Shown in pieces: positions 7,714-16,818 of a stretch of DNA of 56,211 bases (the first letter of the stretch is position 1; each line of letters starts with the position of its first letter). Both the position numbers and the translations under genes were made by a program. The notes below the pieces were generated by a model. That model worked only from the letters and a program-made list of their open reading frames with translations, was not told the DNA's origin and ran no database searches. Source of the stretch: Actinomycetota bacterium (GTDB lineage Bacteria > Actinomycetota > Acidimicrobiia > Acidimicrobiales > Microtrichaceae); assembly GCA_016870275.1 (NCBI GenBank), contig VGBZ01000013.1, positions 1 through 56,211 on the forward strand. The letters run 5' to 3'.

Positions 7714-8217
7714 TTGCGTGGTCGGAACCAGCTGAACGACGAGGTGTCTGCAGTCACCCACCGCTGGGGTGTGCCGACTGACACCTGGTGGATCGCCGGG
7801 CTGTTCTCTGCCGGGTCGATCTGCTTCGCACTGGGTTCGTTCCCGCCTTACCTCGACCGGGTCAGCTCGTTGGCGGATGGCATCACGTTCTTCATCGGTT
7901 CGATCGGGTTCACGCTGGCTTCGTTCCTCTGCTTCCTGGAGGCGGCCGGACGGTTCGACGACTCGGCGACAGTCGGGCTCGAAGCACAGCGCCGGTCGCT
8001 GCTGCAGGTCGAGTCGGTGGCGTGGTGGTCGGCGATCGTGCAGCTCGCAGGGACGCTGTGGTTCAACGTGATGACGCTCCGGGCGGTGGTGATCCTGCCG
8101 ACCGCCCCGGGCGTGGACCGGTTGGTTTGGCGGCCGGATCTGCTCGGATCCGGCTGCTTCCTCGTGGCCGCCGTGCTGCCGGTCCCGGAGGCGCGACGCA
8201 TGGGGTCCGACGGGTGA
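7714..8217 (+). CDS. YrhK-like integral membrane protein, possibly 5'-truncated
   Basis: The protein has four hydrophobic segments: WWIAGLFSAGSICFALGSF, FFIGSIGFTLASFLCFLEA, SAIVQLAGTLWFNVMTL and LLGSGCFLVAAVLPV. The LVWRPDLLGSGCFL segment resembles the YrhK-type domain of actinobacterial membrane proteins of unknown function. The frame opens with TTG at 7714, directly after the 49-bp repeat, with no good ribosome-binding site. GTG 7744 is an alternative start. The start of the gene could therefore have been lost in the same rearrangement, and the C-terminus also ends abruptly after the fourth segment. Function unknown. Confidence 0.5.
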   Translation: MRGRNQLNDEVSAVTHRWGVPTDTWWIAGLFSAGSICFALGSFPPYLDRVSSLADGITFFIGSIGFTLASFLCFLEAAGRFDDSATVGLEAQRRSLLQVESVAWWSAIVQLAGTLWFNVMTLRAVVILPTAPGVDRLVWRPDLLGSGCFLVAAVLPVPEARRMGSDG

Positions 8218-8282
8218 GATGTCCCCGTCGGGGCTGACCTAGAGTCCGCCTCGTCGTTGGTGAGTCGAAGAGGGGGGACCTT

Positions 8283-9863
8283 GTGCTGCTGGACGCTATG
8301 TGCGAGCTCCGGGGTGACACCCCGGCCGTGATCGATGCCCGGGGCGTGACCTCCTGGGCGGAGCTCGACGAGCATGTCGCCCGGTTGATCGATGCGCTGC
8401 GGACCCGGGGGCTCGAGCCCGGCGATCGGGTCGTGGCGATGCTCGGGAACCAGGCCGAGCTGGTCGAGCTCTCGCTGGCGTGCGGCACGGGTGGCTGGGT
8501 GCTGGTCCCGCTCAACTGGCACTGGGTCCCGCGCGAGGTCGCCTACGTGCTCGGCGACGCCGAACCCGCCGCCGTCGTGGTCGACTCGCTGTACGCCGAG
8601 GTCGTGACCGCCGCGCTGGCGGAGGCTGCCGACGCCGAGCGGATCGGCGTGCGGATCGGTGTGGGCGACCGCGTGCCGACGGGGTTCGAGTCCTGGGGCG
8701 ACGTGCTGTCCTCCGGACGGCCCGGTGAGGTCGCCGACGGGGTGAAGGGCGGCCCGATGTTCTACACGTCCGGCACGACCGGCAACCCCAAGGGGGTGCG
8801 CTCAGCGCTCACCGCCGTCGGCGGACCGCCGGAGATGCTGACGCTCATGGCGCACTCCATGGGCCCGGCGCTCGGGACGCCACCCGCCGGGCCCGACACC
8901 GAGGAGTTCCCAGTGCAGCTGGTGTGCGGTCCGATGTACCACTCGGCCCAGTGGGTGTTCGCCGTGTTCACCCTGCTGTGCGGGGCCACCGTGGTGCTCC
9001 AGCACCGATTCGACGCCGGGGAGCTGCTCGACCTGGTCGACGAGCACGCAGTCACCAACCTGCACCTGGTCCCCACCCAGATCTCGCGGCTGCTGGACCT
9101 GCCCGATGAGCGGCGCGCGGTGTTCGACGGCGGCACGCTCCGGTCGGTCCTGCACGGCGCCGCACCCTGTCCGCCGTCGGTGAAGCGGGCGGCGATCGAG
9201 TGGTGGGGCCCGATCGTCACCGAGTACTACGGAGGGACCGAGGGTGGCTTCCTGGCGGTGATCAGCGCCGAGGAGTGGCTCGAGCGGCCCGGGAGCGTCG
9301 GTCGGCCCATGCCGATCGTCGAGGTGCGGATCGTGGGCGACGACGGCACTGAGCTGCCGGCGGGCGAGACGGGCGAGATCTGGTTCCGCAACCTGCTCGG
9401 CTCGGACTTCGAGTACCACAACGCACCCGACAAGACCGCCTCGGCCCACCGGGACGGTGGCTTCGGGACGCTCGGCGACGTCGGACACGTCGACACCGAG
9501 GGCTACCTGCACCTGTCGGACCGCAAGATCGACATGGTCGTCTCGGGTGGGGTGAACATCTACCCGGCTGAGGTCGAGGGCGTTTTGGCCGAACACCCGG
9601 CCATCGCCGACGTGGCCGTCTTCGGGATCCCCGACGACGACATGGGCGAGTCGGTGCATGCCGCGCTCTCGCTCCGGTCGGGTTGGACCTGGGGCGACTC
9701 CCTCGAGGCCGAGCTGGACGAGTGGTGTCGGGCCAACCTGGCCGGGTTCAAGCGGCCGCGCAGCTACGAGGTCCACGACGAGCTGCCACGCAACGAGGTG
9801 GGAAAGCTCGCCAAGCGGCCGCTCCGTGACCCGTGGTGGGCCGACCGGGACCGGTTGATCTGA
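8283..9863 (+). CDS. Acyl-CoA synthetase (AMP-forming), FadD-like
   Basis: This 526-residue member of the ANL superfamily activates a carboxylic acid with ATP and joins it to CoA. The phosphate-binding motif YTSGTTGNPKGV is at about 160-171. YYGGTEGG near 315 binds the adenylate. The hinge region is LHLSDRKIDMVVSGGVNIYPAEVE, followed by the C-terminal lysine motif NEVGKLAKR at about 504-512. All core motifs are intact. The start is GTG 8283, with GAGGGGGGACC just upstream as ribosome-binding site. It stands alone between a membrane protein and a DUF1269 gene, so context does not reveal the substrate. Members of this type in Actinobacteria usually act on fatty, aromatic or steroid side-chain acids. 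Confidence 0.9.
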   Translation: MLLDAMCELRGDTPAVIDARGVTSWAELDEHVARLIDALRTRGLEPGDRVVAMLGNQAELVELSLACGTGGWVLVPLNWHWVPREVAYVLGDAEPAAVVVDSLYAEVVTAALAEAADAERIGVRIGVGDRVPTGFESWGDVLSSGRPGEVADGVKGGPMFYTSGTTGNPKGVRSALTAVGGPPEMLTLMAHSMGPALGTPPAGPDTEEFPVQLVCGPMYHSAQWVFAVFTLLCGATVVLQHRFDAGELLDLVDEHAVTNLHLVPTQISRLLDLPDERRAVFDGGTLRSVLHGAAPCPPSVKRAAIEWWGPIVTEYYGGTEGGFLAVISAEEWLERPGSVGRPMPIVEVRIVGDDGTELPAGETGEIWFRNLLGSDFEYHNAPDKTASAHRDGGFGTLGDVGHVDTEGYLHLSDRKIDMVVSGGVNIYPAEVEGVLAEHPAIADVAVFGIPDDDMGESVHAALSLRSGWTWGDSLEAELDEWCRANLAGFKRPRSYEVHDELPRNEVGKLAKRPLRDPWWADRDRLI

Positions 9864-10019
9864 CCCCGGTCGATCAGCGGTCGCGCATCGCTCAGTCCTT
9901 GATCCGCTCGACGTGACCGTCGACCGACGCCGAGTTCGGGCTCTGGTGCGGATCCAACCGTCAGGTTCACGACGTAGCTCGGAATGCACTCATCGTCCGG
10001 CCACGTTTCCCCGGTGGGA

Positions 10020-10025
10020 TAGCCT
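10020..10025 (+). promoter_or_regulatory. Candidate -10 box for the DUF1269 gene
   Basis: TAGCCT at 10020-10025 (in GGGATAGCCT) is the best -10 candidate in the 206-bp gap after the acyl-CoA synthetase. Initiation about 7 nt downstream would leave a 5' leader of roughly 38 nt. The leader carries the ribosome-binding site CCAGGAGCAACAGC before the ATG at 10070. No clear -35 element is seen. Confidence 0.35.
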
Positions 10026-10069
10026 CTCGAACTGGCCAGAGGGCCAGAGAACCGACCAGGAGCAACAGC

Positions 10070-10612
10070 ATGTCCGACTCGCCAACCGACGCCGAAGCCA
10101 CAGTCATCACCGACGGTGCCAACACGCTCTTCGTCGCTGATTTCGCCGAGACCGATACTGCATGGGAGGCCTATGAACTGCTCAAGAGCCTCGAGGACGG
10201 TCGCAACCTAAAGATCGAAGGCGTTCTGGTGGTGGCCAGGAGCGCTGACGGCGTGATCGAGGTGCAGAAGGTGACCGACCACAGCACGCGCTCCGGGTTG
10301 GCGTGGGGCGTGGTGGGAGGCATCGCACTCGGGATCTTGTTCCCGCCGTCGATCATCGGGAGCGCCGCAGTACTCGGCGCTGCTGGTGCAGCAGTCGGGA
10401 AGGCCCGTGAGGTCCACCACCGGTCCGAGGTGGCCGAGGAACTCGACGCTGTGATCGAACCGGGCCACTCGGGCATCATCGCCCTGGTCTCGGACCCGGA
10501 GGTCGTCGAGATCCGCAAGGCGCTCGACAAGGCCGACCGGATCGTCGAGAAGGCAGTGGACAAGGCTCTCGCAGAGGACATCCACGCCGCAGCAAAGGCT
10601 GCTGAGGACTGA
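10070..10612 (+). CDS. DUF1269-domain protein
   Basis: The 180-residue protein matches the DUF1269 family. An N-terminal part ends in AWEAYELLKSLEDGRNLKIEGVLVV. A glycine- and alanine-rich hydrophobic segment, about residues 80-113 (GLAWGVVGGIALGILFPPS and following), could insert in or cross the membrane. The C-terminal charged helix IRKALDKADRIVEKAVDKAL is probably a coiled coil. Members are often stress-induced and of unknown molecular function. It has its own promoter candidate and a good AGGAG site. It converges with the amidohydrolase gene, leaving 9 bp between the stops. Confidence 0.8.
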   Translation: MSDSPTDAEATVITDGANTLFVADFAETDTAWEAYELLKSLEDGRNLKIEGVLVVARSADGVIEVQKVTDHSTRSGLAWGVVGGIALGILFPPSIIGSAAVLGAAGAAVGKAREVHHRSEVAEELDAVIEPGHSGIIALVSDPEVVEIRKALDKADRIVEKAVDKALAEDIHAAAKAAED

Positions 10613-10621
10613 GCCCGAGCT

Positions 10622-11488
10622 TCAGCAGCGGTAGACGCGTTCGGCAGTCGCAGCGAAGAGCGCATCGATCTGGTCGGCCGGCAGGCCGTGGCAGATGGTG
10701 GCGTAGCTGGTGAACAGCTCCTGCAGGGTGCCGTGAAGGCCGTCGACGGGAAAGTTGCTGGCGAACATGCAGCGGTCAGGCCCGAACGTCTCGATCGCGA
10801 ACTCGATCCACGGTGCGAGCGAACCGGGTGACATGGACCCGAGTGGCATGGCCAGGCCTGAGAGCTTGCAGGTGACGCGGTCACCCAGATCGGCCAGCGC
10901 CCGCAACCCGTCGCTCCAGCGGGCGAACTCGTCATCGGTGGCGCTGGTCGGCCAGCCGGTGTGTTCCACCACGACGCTCAGGTCATCGACCGGCGCCAGG
11001 TCGCAGGCGGCGTCGGTGAGCTGGTGACTGTGCGCCATCAGCTCGAGGATGAGCTGACGGTCCCGGAGCGCACCGAGCACGGCCTCATCGGGAACGGGTC
11101 GGTCGGTCCGACCCATGAGGCGGACTCCGCGGAATCGTGGAGCAGCGAGCTGCGTGTCGATCTGCTCGATGATCTCGGCAACCGTGGCAGTCGGGACGTA
11201 GCCACCCACGATCGCCGCCGGTTGCCCGTCGGCTTCGGCCCGTCGGTCCAGCTCGAGGGTCTCGGCGATGGAGTGGGGTCCGGTGGCCGCGGCGACATTG
11301 ACGAGGCCTGTCACGTTCCACCCCGTCGACTCGGCGCGGTACGTCGGAAGGTCGAACCGTCTGGCCATGCCGGCGGTGTCGCCGAGATCGAGCTCAACCG
11401 ACCCGCCGAGGTACGGGTACCAGTCGGTCCGCGCCGGGTCCCACAGGTGGACGTGAGCGTCGACGATGCGTTCGGGTCGGGTGATCAT
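10622..11488 (-). CDS. Amidohydrolase-2 family hydrolase
   Basis: This 288-residue TIM-barrel protein belongs to the amidohydrolase-2 group (COG3618-like), which includes lactonases and decarboxylases. The metal-binding HxH is in VDAHVHLWDP (His12, His14). A later histidine lies in VVVEHTGWP, and a C-terminal aspartate in FASNFPVDG follows the family pattern. I place the start at ATG 11486-11488, which overlaps the TGA of the upstream SDR by 3 bp. A longer frame exists to 11698 but its first 70 residues only shadow the SDR. As the last gene of an operon with two Baeyer-Villiger-type enzymes, a role in opening a lactone or ester product is plausible but inferred. Confidence 0.85.
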   Translation of the reverse strand: MITRPERIVDAHVHLWDPARTDWYPYLGGSVELDLGDTAGMARRFDLPTYRAESTGWNVTGLVNVAAATGPHSIAETLELDRRAEADGQPAAIVGGYVPTATVAEIIEQIDTQLAAPRFRGVRLMGRTDRPVPDEAVLGALRDRQLILELMAHSHQLTDAACDLAPVDDLSVVVEHTGWPTSATDDEFARWSDGLRALADLGDRVTCKLSGLAMPLGSMSPGSLAPWIEFAIETFGPDRCMFASNFPVDGLHGTLQELFTSYATICHGLPADQIDALFAATAERVYRC

Positions 11489-13113
11489 CGGTCGCCGATC
11501 ACGTCGTGGAGCGCTGCGTCGAACCACGGTGGCAGTCCGTTGTGGCCCGTCACGATGCTCGCCCCGGCCCGAGGGTGACGGCACAGGCCGACCCAGTCGT
11601 CCCGTGCCAGGAGATGAGCGCCGGTGAGCGCTGCGGCGTCGGGGTGGAGGGCCAGGCAGGCAGCGAGTTCGCCGATCACCTCGGACGTGACGCCGCACCT
11701 CGCCTCGATGGTCGTCGCCACCACACGACCGTCGGTTGCCGAGCTCGCTGAACGGGCGAGTTGCGCAGCCGCCTGCGCCCGGCTCCGATCTCCCGTCGAC
11801 TCACCGGGGATGACGCCGATCAGTCGGATCGATCGTTGTGAGGTGGCCGAGAGCTCGGCGACGGCCCGTGCCCATGCAGCGTCGGCGAGAATTCTCTCCG
11901 AGATCCCTTGATGGGCGGCGAGCACCTCATTCCAGTCGCCGGCCGGGTCGGGTCGTCCCGCCGGTCCTGCGAGCAGGATCACGGCGTCGGGCATCCCGTC
12001 GTTCGCAGCCAGCGCAGCGAGCGCTGCTGCTGCCGACAGCAGCCCGTCGATGTCGGAGGTGTCATGTCGGACAACAGCGTGGACTCCACGTCGACGGAGC
12101 GCGCCGACGACTGTGGCGACGGCGTCGTCGGGGCCGCCGATGACGGCGACACGCGCTCCGGGCGTGTCGGCTGCTGCGCCGCCGTCGGGTTCGCCGAACC
12201 GCGGGTTGGCGCCACCGGTGGTGGCCTGTTGGTCGTGCGCCGGGACGAATGCCCCCCCGACCACTTGATCCAGTCGGAGAGCAAGCTGTTCGTGGCTGTC
12301 CAACCCGACGACCTCGACGATGCGAGGCGGGTCGACGACGGCGACCTCGGAGCCGGCGTTGAACAGCACCCGGCCTCGTATCCACTCGGCTTCGGCTCCG
12401 AGCAGATGTGCGGCGAACGGAGCGATCTGGTCCGGTGCGGGCATCCCGGCGCCGAGGCGCAGACCCCCACTCGTCGGCCCCGCCGTGGTTCGCTTCGGGC
12501 GCGCGGCCATGGCTGCGGTGACCATCCGGGTCAGGGCGATGGGGGACAGCGCGTTGACCGAGATCCCGGCCGGGGCGATGGCGCCGATCTGCCACGTGAG
12601 AGCGGCCACCGCCCGCTTGGCGCAGCTGTAGGCACCGGCGTCGCCGGGCCGCCAGCCGGCTCCCGACGTCACGCCGAGGATGCGTCCGGTGCCGGCCGCG
12701 GCCATGTGGTCCAGGGCGGCACGGAGCACGTTGAGGTACCCGTCGAGGTGGACCTCGAGGACGGCCCGCCAGTCCTCCTCGGATCCAGTGGCGTAGCTCG
12801 TCGGCCGGGTGATCCCGGCGACGTTCACCACAGCATCGATGCCGCCGTGATCAGCAACCACCTCGGCGAAGACCCGGTCGATCTGTTCGCGATCGGTCAC
12901 CGAGGCGTTCGACGCCACAGCCGACCCTCCCGCTGCGACGATTCGGTCGGCTGTGGTTGGTTCGACGGGTCGGTCGGGATCGGCGTGCCCGTCCAGGGTG
13001 ACGAGCGGATCGATCGTGACGACGTGGACGTCCTGCCCACCGAGCGCTTCTGCGATTGCGGCACCGATTCCACGTCCCCCGCCGGTGACGACGGCCACAC
13101 GGGAGCGTCTCAC
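11485..13113 (-). CDS. Two-domain short-chain dehydrogenase/reductase
   Basis: Residues 1 to about 275 form a classical SDR, with cofactor motif TGGGRGIG (10-17), NVAG (97-100), catalytic Ser150, Tyr162 and Lys166 in AYSCAK. Residues about 320-542 form a second Rossmann-like domain (start RVAVIGGPDDAVATVVGAL) that lacks both the glycine motif and the Tyr-Lys pair. It resembles an inactive SDR copy. At 542 residues the protein is twice the usual SDR length. Dual-domain SDRs with one dead half are known among actinobacterial lipid enzymes, such as FabG4-type proteins, where order and details differ. It starts at GTG 13113, overlapping the stop of the upstream monooxygenase by 4 bp. It may oxidise the alcohol that feeds the monooxygenases. 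Confidence 0.8.
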   Translation of the reverse strand: MRRSRVAVVTGGGRGIGAAIAEALGGQDVHVVTIDPLVTLDGHADPDRPVEPTTADRIVAAGGSAVASNASVTDREQIDRVFAEVVADHGGIDAVVNVAGITRPTSYATGSEEDWRAVLEVHLDGYLNVLRAALDHMAAAGTGRILGVTSGAGWRPGDAGAYSCAKRAVAALTWQIGAIAPAGISVNALSPIALTRMVTAAMAARPKRTTAGPTSGGLRLGAGMPAPDQIAPFAAHLLGAEAEWIRGRVLFNAGSEVAVVDPPRIVEVVGLDSHEQLALRLDQVVGGAFVPAHDQQATTGGANPRFGEPDGGAAADTPGARVAVIGGPDDAVATVVGALRRRGVHAVVRHDTSDIDGLLSAAAALAALAANDGMPDAVILLAGPAGRPDPAGDWNEVLAAHQGISERILADAAWARAVAELSATSQRSIRLIGVIPGESTGDRSRAQAAAQLARSASSATDGRVVATTIEARCGVTSEVIGELAACLALHPDAAALTGAHLLARDDWVGLCRHPRAGASIVTGHNGLPPWFDAALHDVIGDR

Positions 13114-14942
13114 GCCGGGGCTGCTCCGGAGTCGAGTTCGAACCCCTCGAAGCGGCCGTCGGTGAGCCAGCCCCGGAGAAGTTCCCGATAGCCGAAGAAG
13201 TCACCGAAGCCTCCGCCGTAGTTCCCGTTGCGGGGGTTCATGGCCGCAGGATCGCCCTCGTTGTTGATTCGCGAAGGCGTGCAGGTCGACAGGAAACTCG
13301 TTCCGTCGACGTGGCGGGCCAGGATCTGCTCGATCCAGTCGGCCTCGGCGGCCTCGCTCACGTCGAAGCTCCGAACCCCGGCGCGGCAGAGCGCGGCGAT
13401 CGTCCCCGAGACGAACTCGGCTCCGAGCACGGCGAGGTGCGTGTAGTTCACGGTCACGACCGCCTGCTGTCCCGGCGCCGGCATGATGAACAGGTTGGGA
13501 AAGCCCCGAGAGGTCATCCCGAAGAGGCTGGCAGCACCGTCACCCCACTTCTCGGCGAGCGTGAGACCACTCCGACCGATCACCTCGTGGCCGGCGCGTC
13601 GGTGAATCGGGGTGAGCTCGGCTTCGAATCCGCTGGCGAAGACGATGCAGTCGACGTGGTATTCGTGTCCGTCGACGACGAAGCCGTGTTCGGTGATGCG
13701 TTCGATTCCCGCAGGAGAGTGCACCAACTCGACGTTCGCCCGGTTGAAGGCGCCGAGGAATTCGTCGTGGAAGCACGGGCGCTTGCAGCGGTACCGGTAG
13801 AACGGCTTCAGTGCCTCGGCGGTGGCGGGGTCCTCGACGACCTCGGCGACGCGTCGGCGGTGTGCCTCCATGACCTCATAGTCGTGATCCTCGATGCTCC
13901 GTGCGAAGTCGGCACCGGACTGGCCCGGAGCCCGTTTCGGATTGATGACGGTCGCGTAGTCGTGGGTCCACGCATCGTCGATGAGGTCCGTCTCGACCTC
14001 GGCGCCGCTCATGACTGACTGGAAATTGTCCATGCGGTCGGCCTGCCATCCGGGTCCGAGGTCCTCAGCGAACTCCTCTGGCGTCGGACGGTTGTCACGG
14101 ACTCCGATTGCCGACGGCGTGCGCTGTAGGACATAGACGTGTTTCGCAGCAGCCCCGAGTGGCTCGACGCACTGGATTCCCGTCGCCCCGGTCCCGATGA
14201 CCGCCACGGTCTTGTCGGCGAGCTTCGTGAGGGGGTCGTGGGGCCCGCCACCGGTGTAGTCGTAGTTCCAACGAGCCGTGTGGAACGTGGGGCCGCCGAA
14301 GGCGGAGAGACCCGGCAGGTCGGGGATCTTCAGTCTGTTGAGGATGCCGACAGCGAGGATGTAGAAGCGGCTGCGTACTCGATCCCCCCGATCGGTCGTC
14401 ACGATCCAACGGGCCGCATCGGCATTCCACTCGGCTCGTTCCACGCTCGAGTGGAACAGTGCACCTCGACGCAGGTCGTAGCGGTCGGCGATCGCATCGA
14501 GGTGCGCGTGGATCTCCTCGCCACTGGCGTAGCGGTCGGGCGGGATGTAGTCGAGTTCCTCGAGCATCGGCATGTAGATGTACGACTCGACGTCGCACAT
14601 GATCCCCGGGTAGCGATTCCAGTACCACGTGCCACCGACATCGCCGGCGGCGTCGATCAAGCGGATGTCGTCGATACCGGCCTGACGCAGACCGACCGCC
14701 ACGAGTAGCCCGGCGATACCAGCCCCGACGATCACCACCTCGGCGTCGTCGATGACAGGCTCCCGGTCGACGAATGGTGCGAACGGATCGGTCAGGTAGT
14801 GACGGAGCTCAGGGTCGTCCCTGATCTCGAGCGTGGCACTCCGTCCGGGGACCAGACGCTTGTCCCGCTCAGCGAGATACTTGGCCCTGACGGCTTCCCG
14901 GTCGTAGTCGCTCGGCGGTGTCCGCTGGTCCTCTTCGGCCAC
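13110..14942 (-). CDS. Flavin-containing Baeyer-Villiger-type monooxygenase (copy 1)
   Basis: The 610-residue protein has two Rossmann motifs, FAD-binding VGAGIAG (72-78) and NADPH-binding IGTGATG (249-255). Between them is the Baeyer-Villiger fingerprint F-x-G-x-x-x-H-T-x-x-W at 215-225 (FGGPTFHTARW). The following residues are NYD, where many family members have P or D directly after W. DVGGTWYWNRYPG and CDVESYIYMP are also characteristic of the cyclohexanone/steroid monooxygenase branch. The enzyme would insert oxygen next to a ketone using NADPH and O2. It is the second gene of a tight minus-strand operon, 12 bp after a paralog and overlapping the SDR by 4 bp. Ketone substrate unknown. 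Confidence 0.92.
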   Translation of the reverse strand: MAEEDQRTPPSDYDREAVRAKYLAERDKRLVPGRSATLEIRDDPELRHYLTDPFAPFVDREPVIDDAEVVIVGAGIAGLLVAVGLRQAGIDDIRLIDAAGDVGGTWYWNRYPGIMCDVESYIYMPMLEELDYIPPDRYASGEEIHAHLDAIADRYDLRRGALFHSSVERAEWNADAARWIVTTDRGDRVRSRFYILAVGILNRLKIPDLPGLSAFGGPTFHTARWNYDYTGGGPHDPLTKLADKTVAVIGTGATGIQCVEPLGAAAKHVYVLQRTPSAIGVRDNRPTPEEFAEDLGPGWQADRMDNFQSVMSGAEVETDLIDDAWTHDYATVINPKRAPGQSGADFARSIEDHDYEVMEAHRRRVAEVVEDPATAEALKPFYRYRCKRPCFHDEFLGAFNRANVELVHSPAGIERITEHGFVVDGHEYHVDCIVFASGFEAELTPIHRRAGHEVIGRSGLTLAEKWGDGAASLFGMTSRGFPNLFIMPAPGQQAVVTVNYTHLAVLGAEFVSGTIAALCRAGVRSFDVSEAAEADWIEQILARHVDGTSFLSTCTPSRINNEGDPAAMNPRNGNYGGGFGDFFGYRELLRGWLTDGRFEGFELDSGAAPA

Positions 14943-14954
14943 CTGACGAGTCTG

Positions 14955-16739
14955 TCAGGTTTGGCGGTCCAGCTTTGCCCCGGCGAATTCGCCGTCACTC
15001 CGCCACGAGCGGATGATCTCCACGTAGTCGACGAGACTTCCGGTGTAGGTCAGGTTCCGCCGACCGTTGGGGTTGTTCCCCTGCTCGCTGTTGTAGTAGC
15101 CGGGGGTGCAACTGAGCGAGTAGTTGGCGATCAGGCCTGCGGTCCGCAACAGCCTCATGTGCCACTCCTCCTCGGCCTCGGGAGTCGCCTCGATGGTCCT
15201 GATGTCCGTATCGAGGCACGTCGAGATGATCCAGGCCACGTGCGCCGCTGACTCGGAGAGAAAGTGGAGGAAGTTCGTGCCGAAACCTGCCTGGACGATG
15301 CTGATCATGCAGAGATTCGGGAATTCAGCAGAGAGGACGCCGTGCAGTGTGTGCGCACCGTCGTGCCAGCGTTCACTCATCCGTACCCCGGCTCGTCCCA
15401 CTGGGTCCCAGCCGAGACGGTCGGTGAGGTCGGTGGTGACCTCGAAGCCGGAGGCGAAGATCAGCACGTCGAGTGGGTACTCCACGCCGTCGACCACCAC
15501 TCCGGCCGGCGTCACTCGCTCGACGCCCCGTCCGGCAGTGTCGACGAGGTGCACGTTGGGGCGGTTGAACGCCGGGAGGTAGTCATCGTGGAAGCAGACC
15601 CGCTTGCAGTGTTTCCCGTACCAGGGCTTGAGCAGGTCAGCGGTCTCCGGATCCTCGACGACCTCCGCAACGCGTAGGCGGAGCGACTCCATCGTCTCGA
15701 AATCCAATCGTTCGAGCCGCTCCGCTTCTTCGGGAGTGGCGCCGGCAGACTGAGTGTCGTCCCACATCACCTCGGTCCAGCCGTCGGCGACGAGGTCCAC
15801 CTCGGGGTGCTTGCCGGTGACGGCTTCGGTGAAGTTCCGGATGCGTTCCGCTTGCCAGCCGGGCAGCAGGCCGGCGAACCACTCCGCATCAGTGGGTCCG
15901 TTGTTGCGTGGCCCGACAGCAGAAGGGGTCCGCTGGAAGACGTGGACCGAGGCAGCGGCCTCGGCGAGCTGAGGCACCGCCTGCACCGCCGTGGCACCGG
16001 TTCCGATGATGCCCACGCAAAGATCACCGAGGCGGTCCATCGGTTCGGTCGGTCCACCGCCGGTGACGTCGTAGTTCCATCGGCTGGTGTGGAACGCCCG
16101 GCCCTCGAAGGTCTCGATCCCGGGGATGCCGGGAAGCTTCGCCTTGGACAGGATCCCCCCGGCGGTGACGAGGAATCGGGCCCGGAGCACGTCGTCACGA
16201 TCGGTGGTGACGATCCAGCGTCCGATGTCATCGTCCCAGACGGTGTCACGGATCTGTGTCTGGAACAGGGCTCGGTCGTACAGCCCGAACTGACGACCGA
16301 TCTGCTGGCAGTAGGCGAAGATCTCAGGCGCCGATGCGTATTTCATCGTCGGCATGTACCCGGTTTCCTCGAGCAGTGGGAGGTAGGTGTACGACTCGAC
16401 GTCGCACATGCACCCCGGGTATCTGTTCCAGTACCACGTGCCACCGAAGTCACCGGCCTTGTCGATGATCACGAGGTCGCTCACGTCGTGTTGGAGGAGT
16501 CGCACCGAGGTGAGCATCCCGGCGAACCCGGCGCCGACGATCACGACGTCGGTGTCCTGCGTCACTGGATCACGTGAGAAGTCCGGGTCGGCGAACGGAT
16601 CACGGTCGAGGTCGGCGAACTCGCCGTTCAGTTCCTGGAACTGACGCAGTCCATCGCTGCGAAGGCGCTTGGTGCGCTCCTCGAGGTAGCGGGCCCGTGC
16701 CGCATCGAGTTGTTCGTCGTTGAAGTCATCAGAACTCAC
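14955..16739 (-). CDS. Flavin-containing Baeyer-Villiger-type monooxygenase (copy 2)
   Basis: This 594-residue paralog of the next gene keeps the same architecture: FAD motif VGAGFAG (68-74), fingerprint F-x-G-x-x-x-H-T-x-x-W at 211-221 (FEGRAFHTSRW), and NADPH motif IGTGATA (245-251). It shares long similar stretches with its neighbour, such as GGTWYWNRYPG, RWNYD and the CKR-C-FHD segment, so the pair arose by duplication. It is the first gene of the operon. The start is GTG 16739 after a 79-bp gap that should hold the promoter. Which ketone each copy oxidises cannot be told from sequence. Retention of both copies suggests different substrates or a two-subunit enzyme. Confidence 0.92.
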   Translation of the reverse strand: MSSDDFNDEQLDAARARYLEERTKRLRSDGLRQFQELNGEFADLDRDPFADPDFSRDPVTQDTDVVIVGAGFAGMLTSVRLLQHDVSDLVIIDKAGDFGGTWYWNRYPGCMCDVESYTYLPLLEETGYMPTMKYASAPEIFAYCQQIGRQFGLYDRALFQTQIRDTVWDDDIGRWIVTTDRDDVLRARFLVTAGGILSKAKLPGIPGIETFEGRAFHTSRWNYDVTGGGPTEPMDRLGDLCVGIIGTGATAVQAVPQLAEAAASVHVFQRTPSAVGPRNNGPTDAEWFAGLLPGWQAERIRNFTEAVTGKHPEVDLVADGWTEVMWDDTQSAGATPEEAERLERLDFETMESLRLRVAEVVEDPETADLLKPWYGKHCKRVCFHDDYLPAFNRPNVHLVDTAGRGVERVTPAGVVVDGVEYPLDVLIFASGFEVTTDLTDRLGWDPVGRAGVRMSERWHDGAHTLHGVLSAEFPNLCMISIVQAGFGTNFLHFLSESAAHVAWIISTCLDTDIRTIEATPEAEEEWHMRLLRTAGLIANYSLSCTPGYYNSEQGNNPNGRRNLTYTGSLVDYVEIIRSWRSDGEFAGAKLDRQT

Positions 16740-16818
16740 TGACGCAAACTAGAACCCAACCGGCTAAGGAGAGGCATCGAGGGCGAACCGGTGGCCCCGG
16801 GCAGGCCGGACTCGTGCT

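Noticed and set aside
11489-11698. N-terminal extension of the amidohydrolase
   Set aside because: The extra 70 residues are arginine-rich shadow of the SDR coding strand; the catalytic HxH begins right after ATG 11486-11488.
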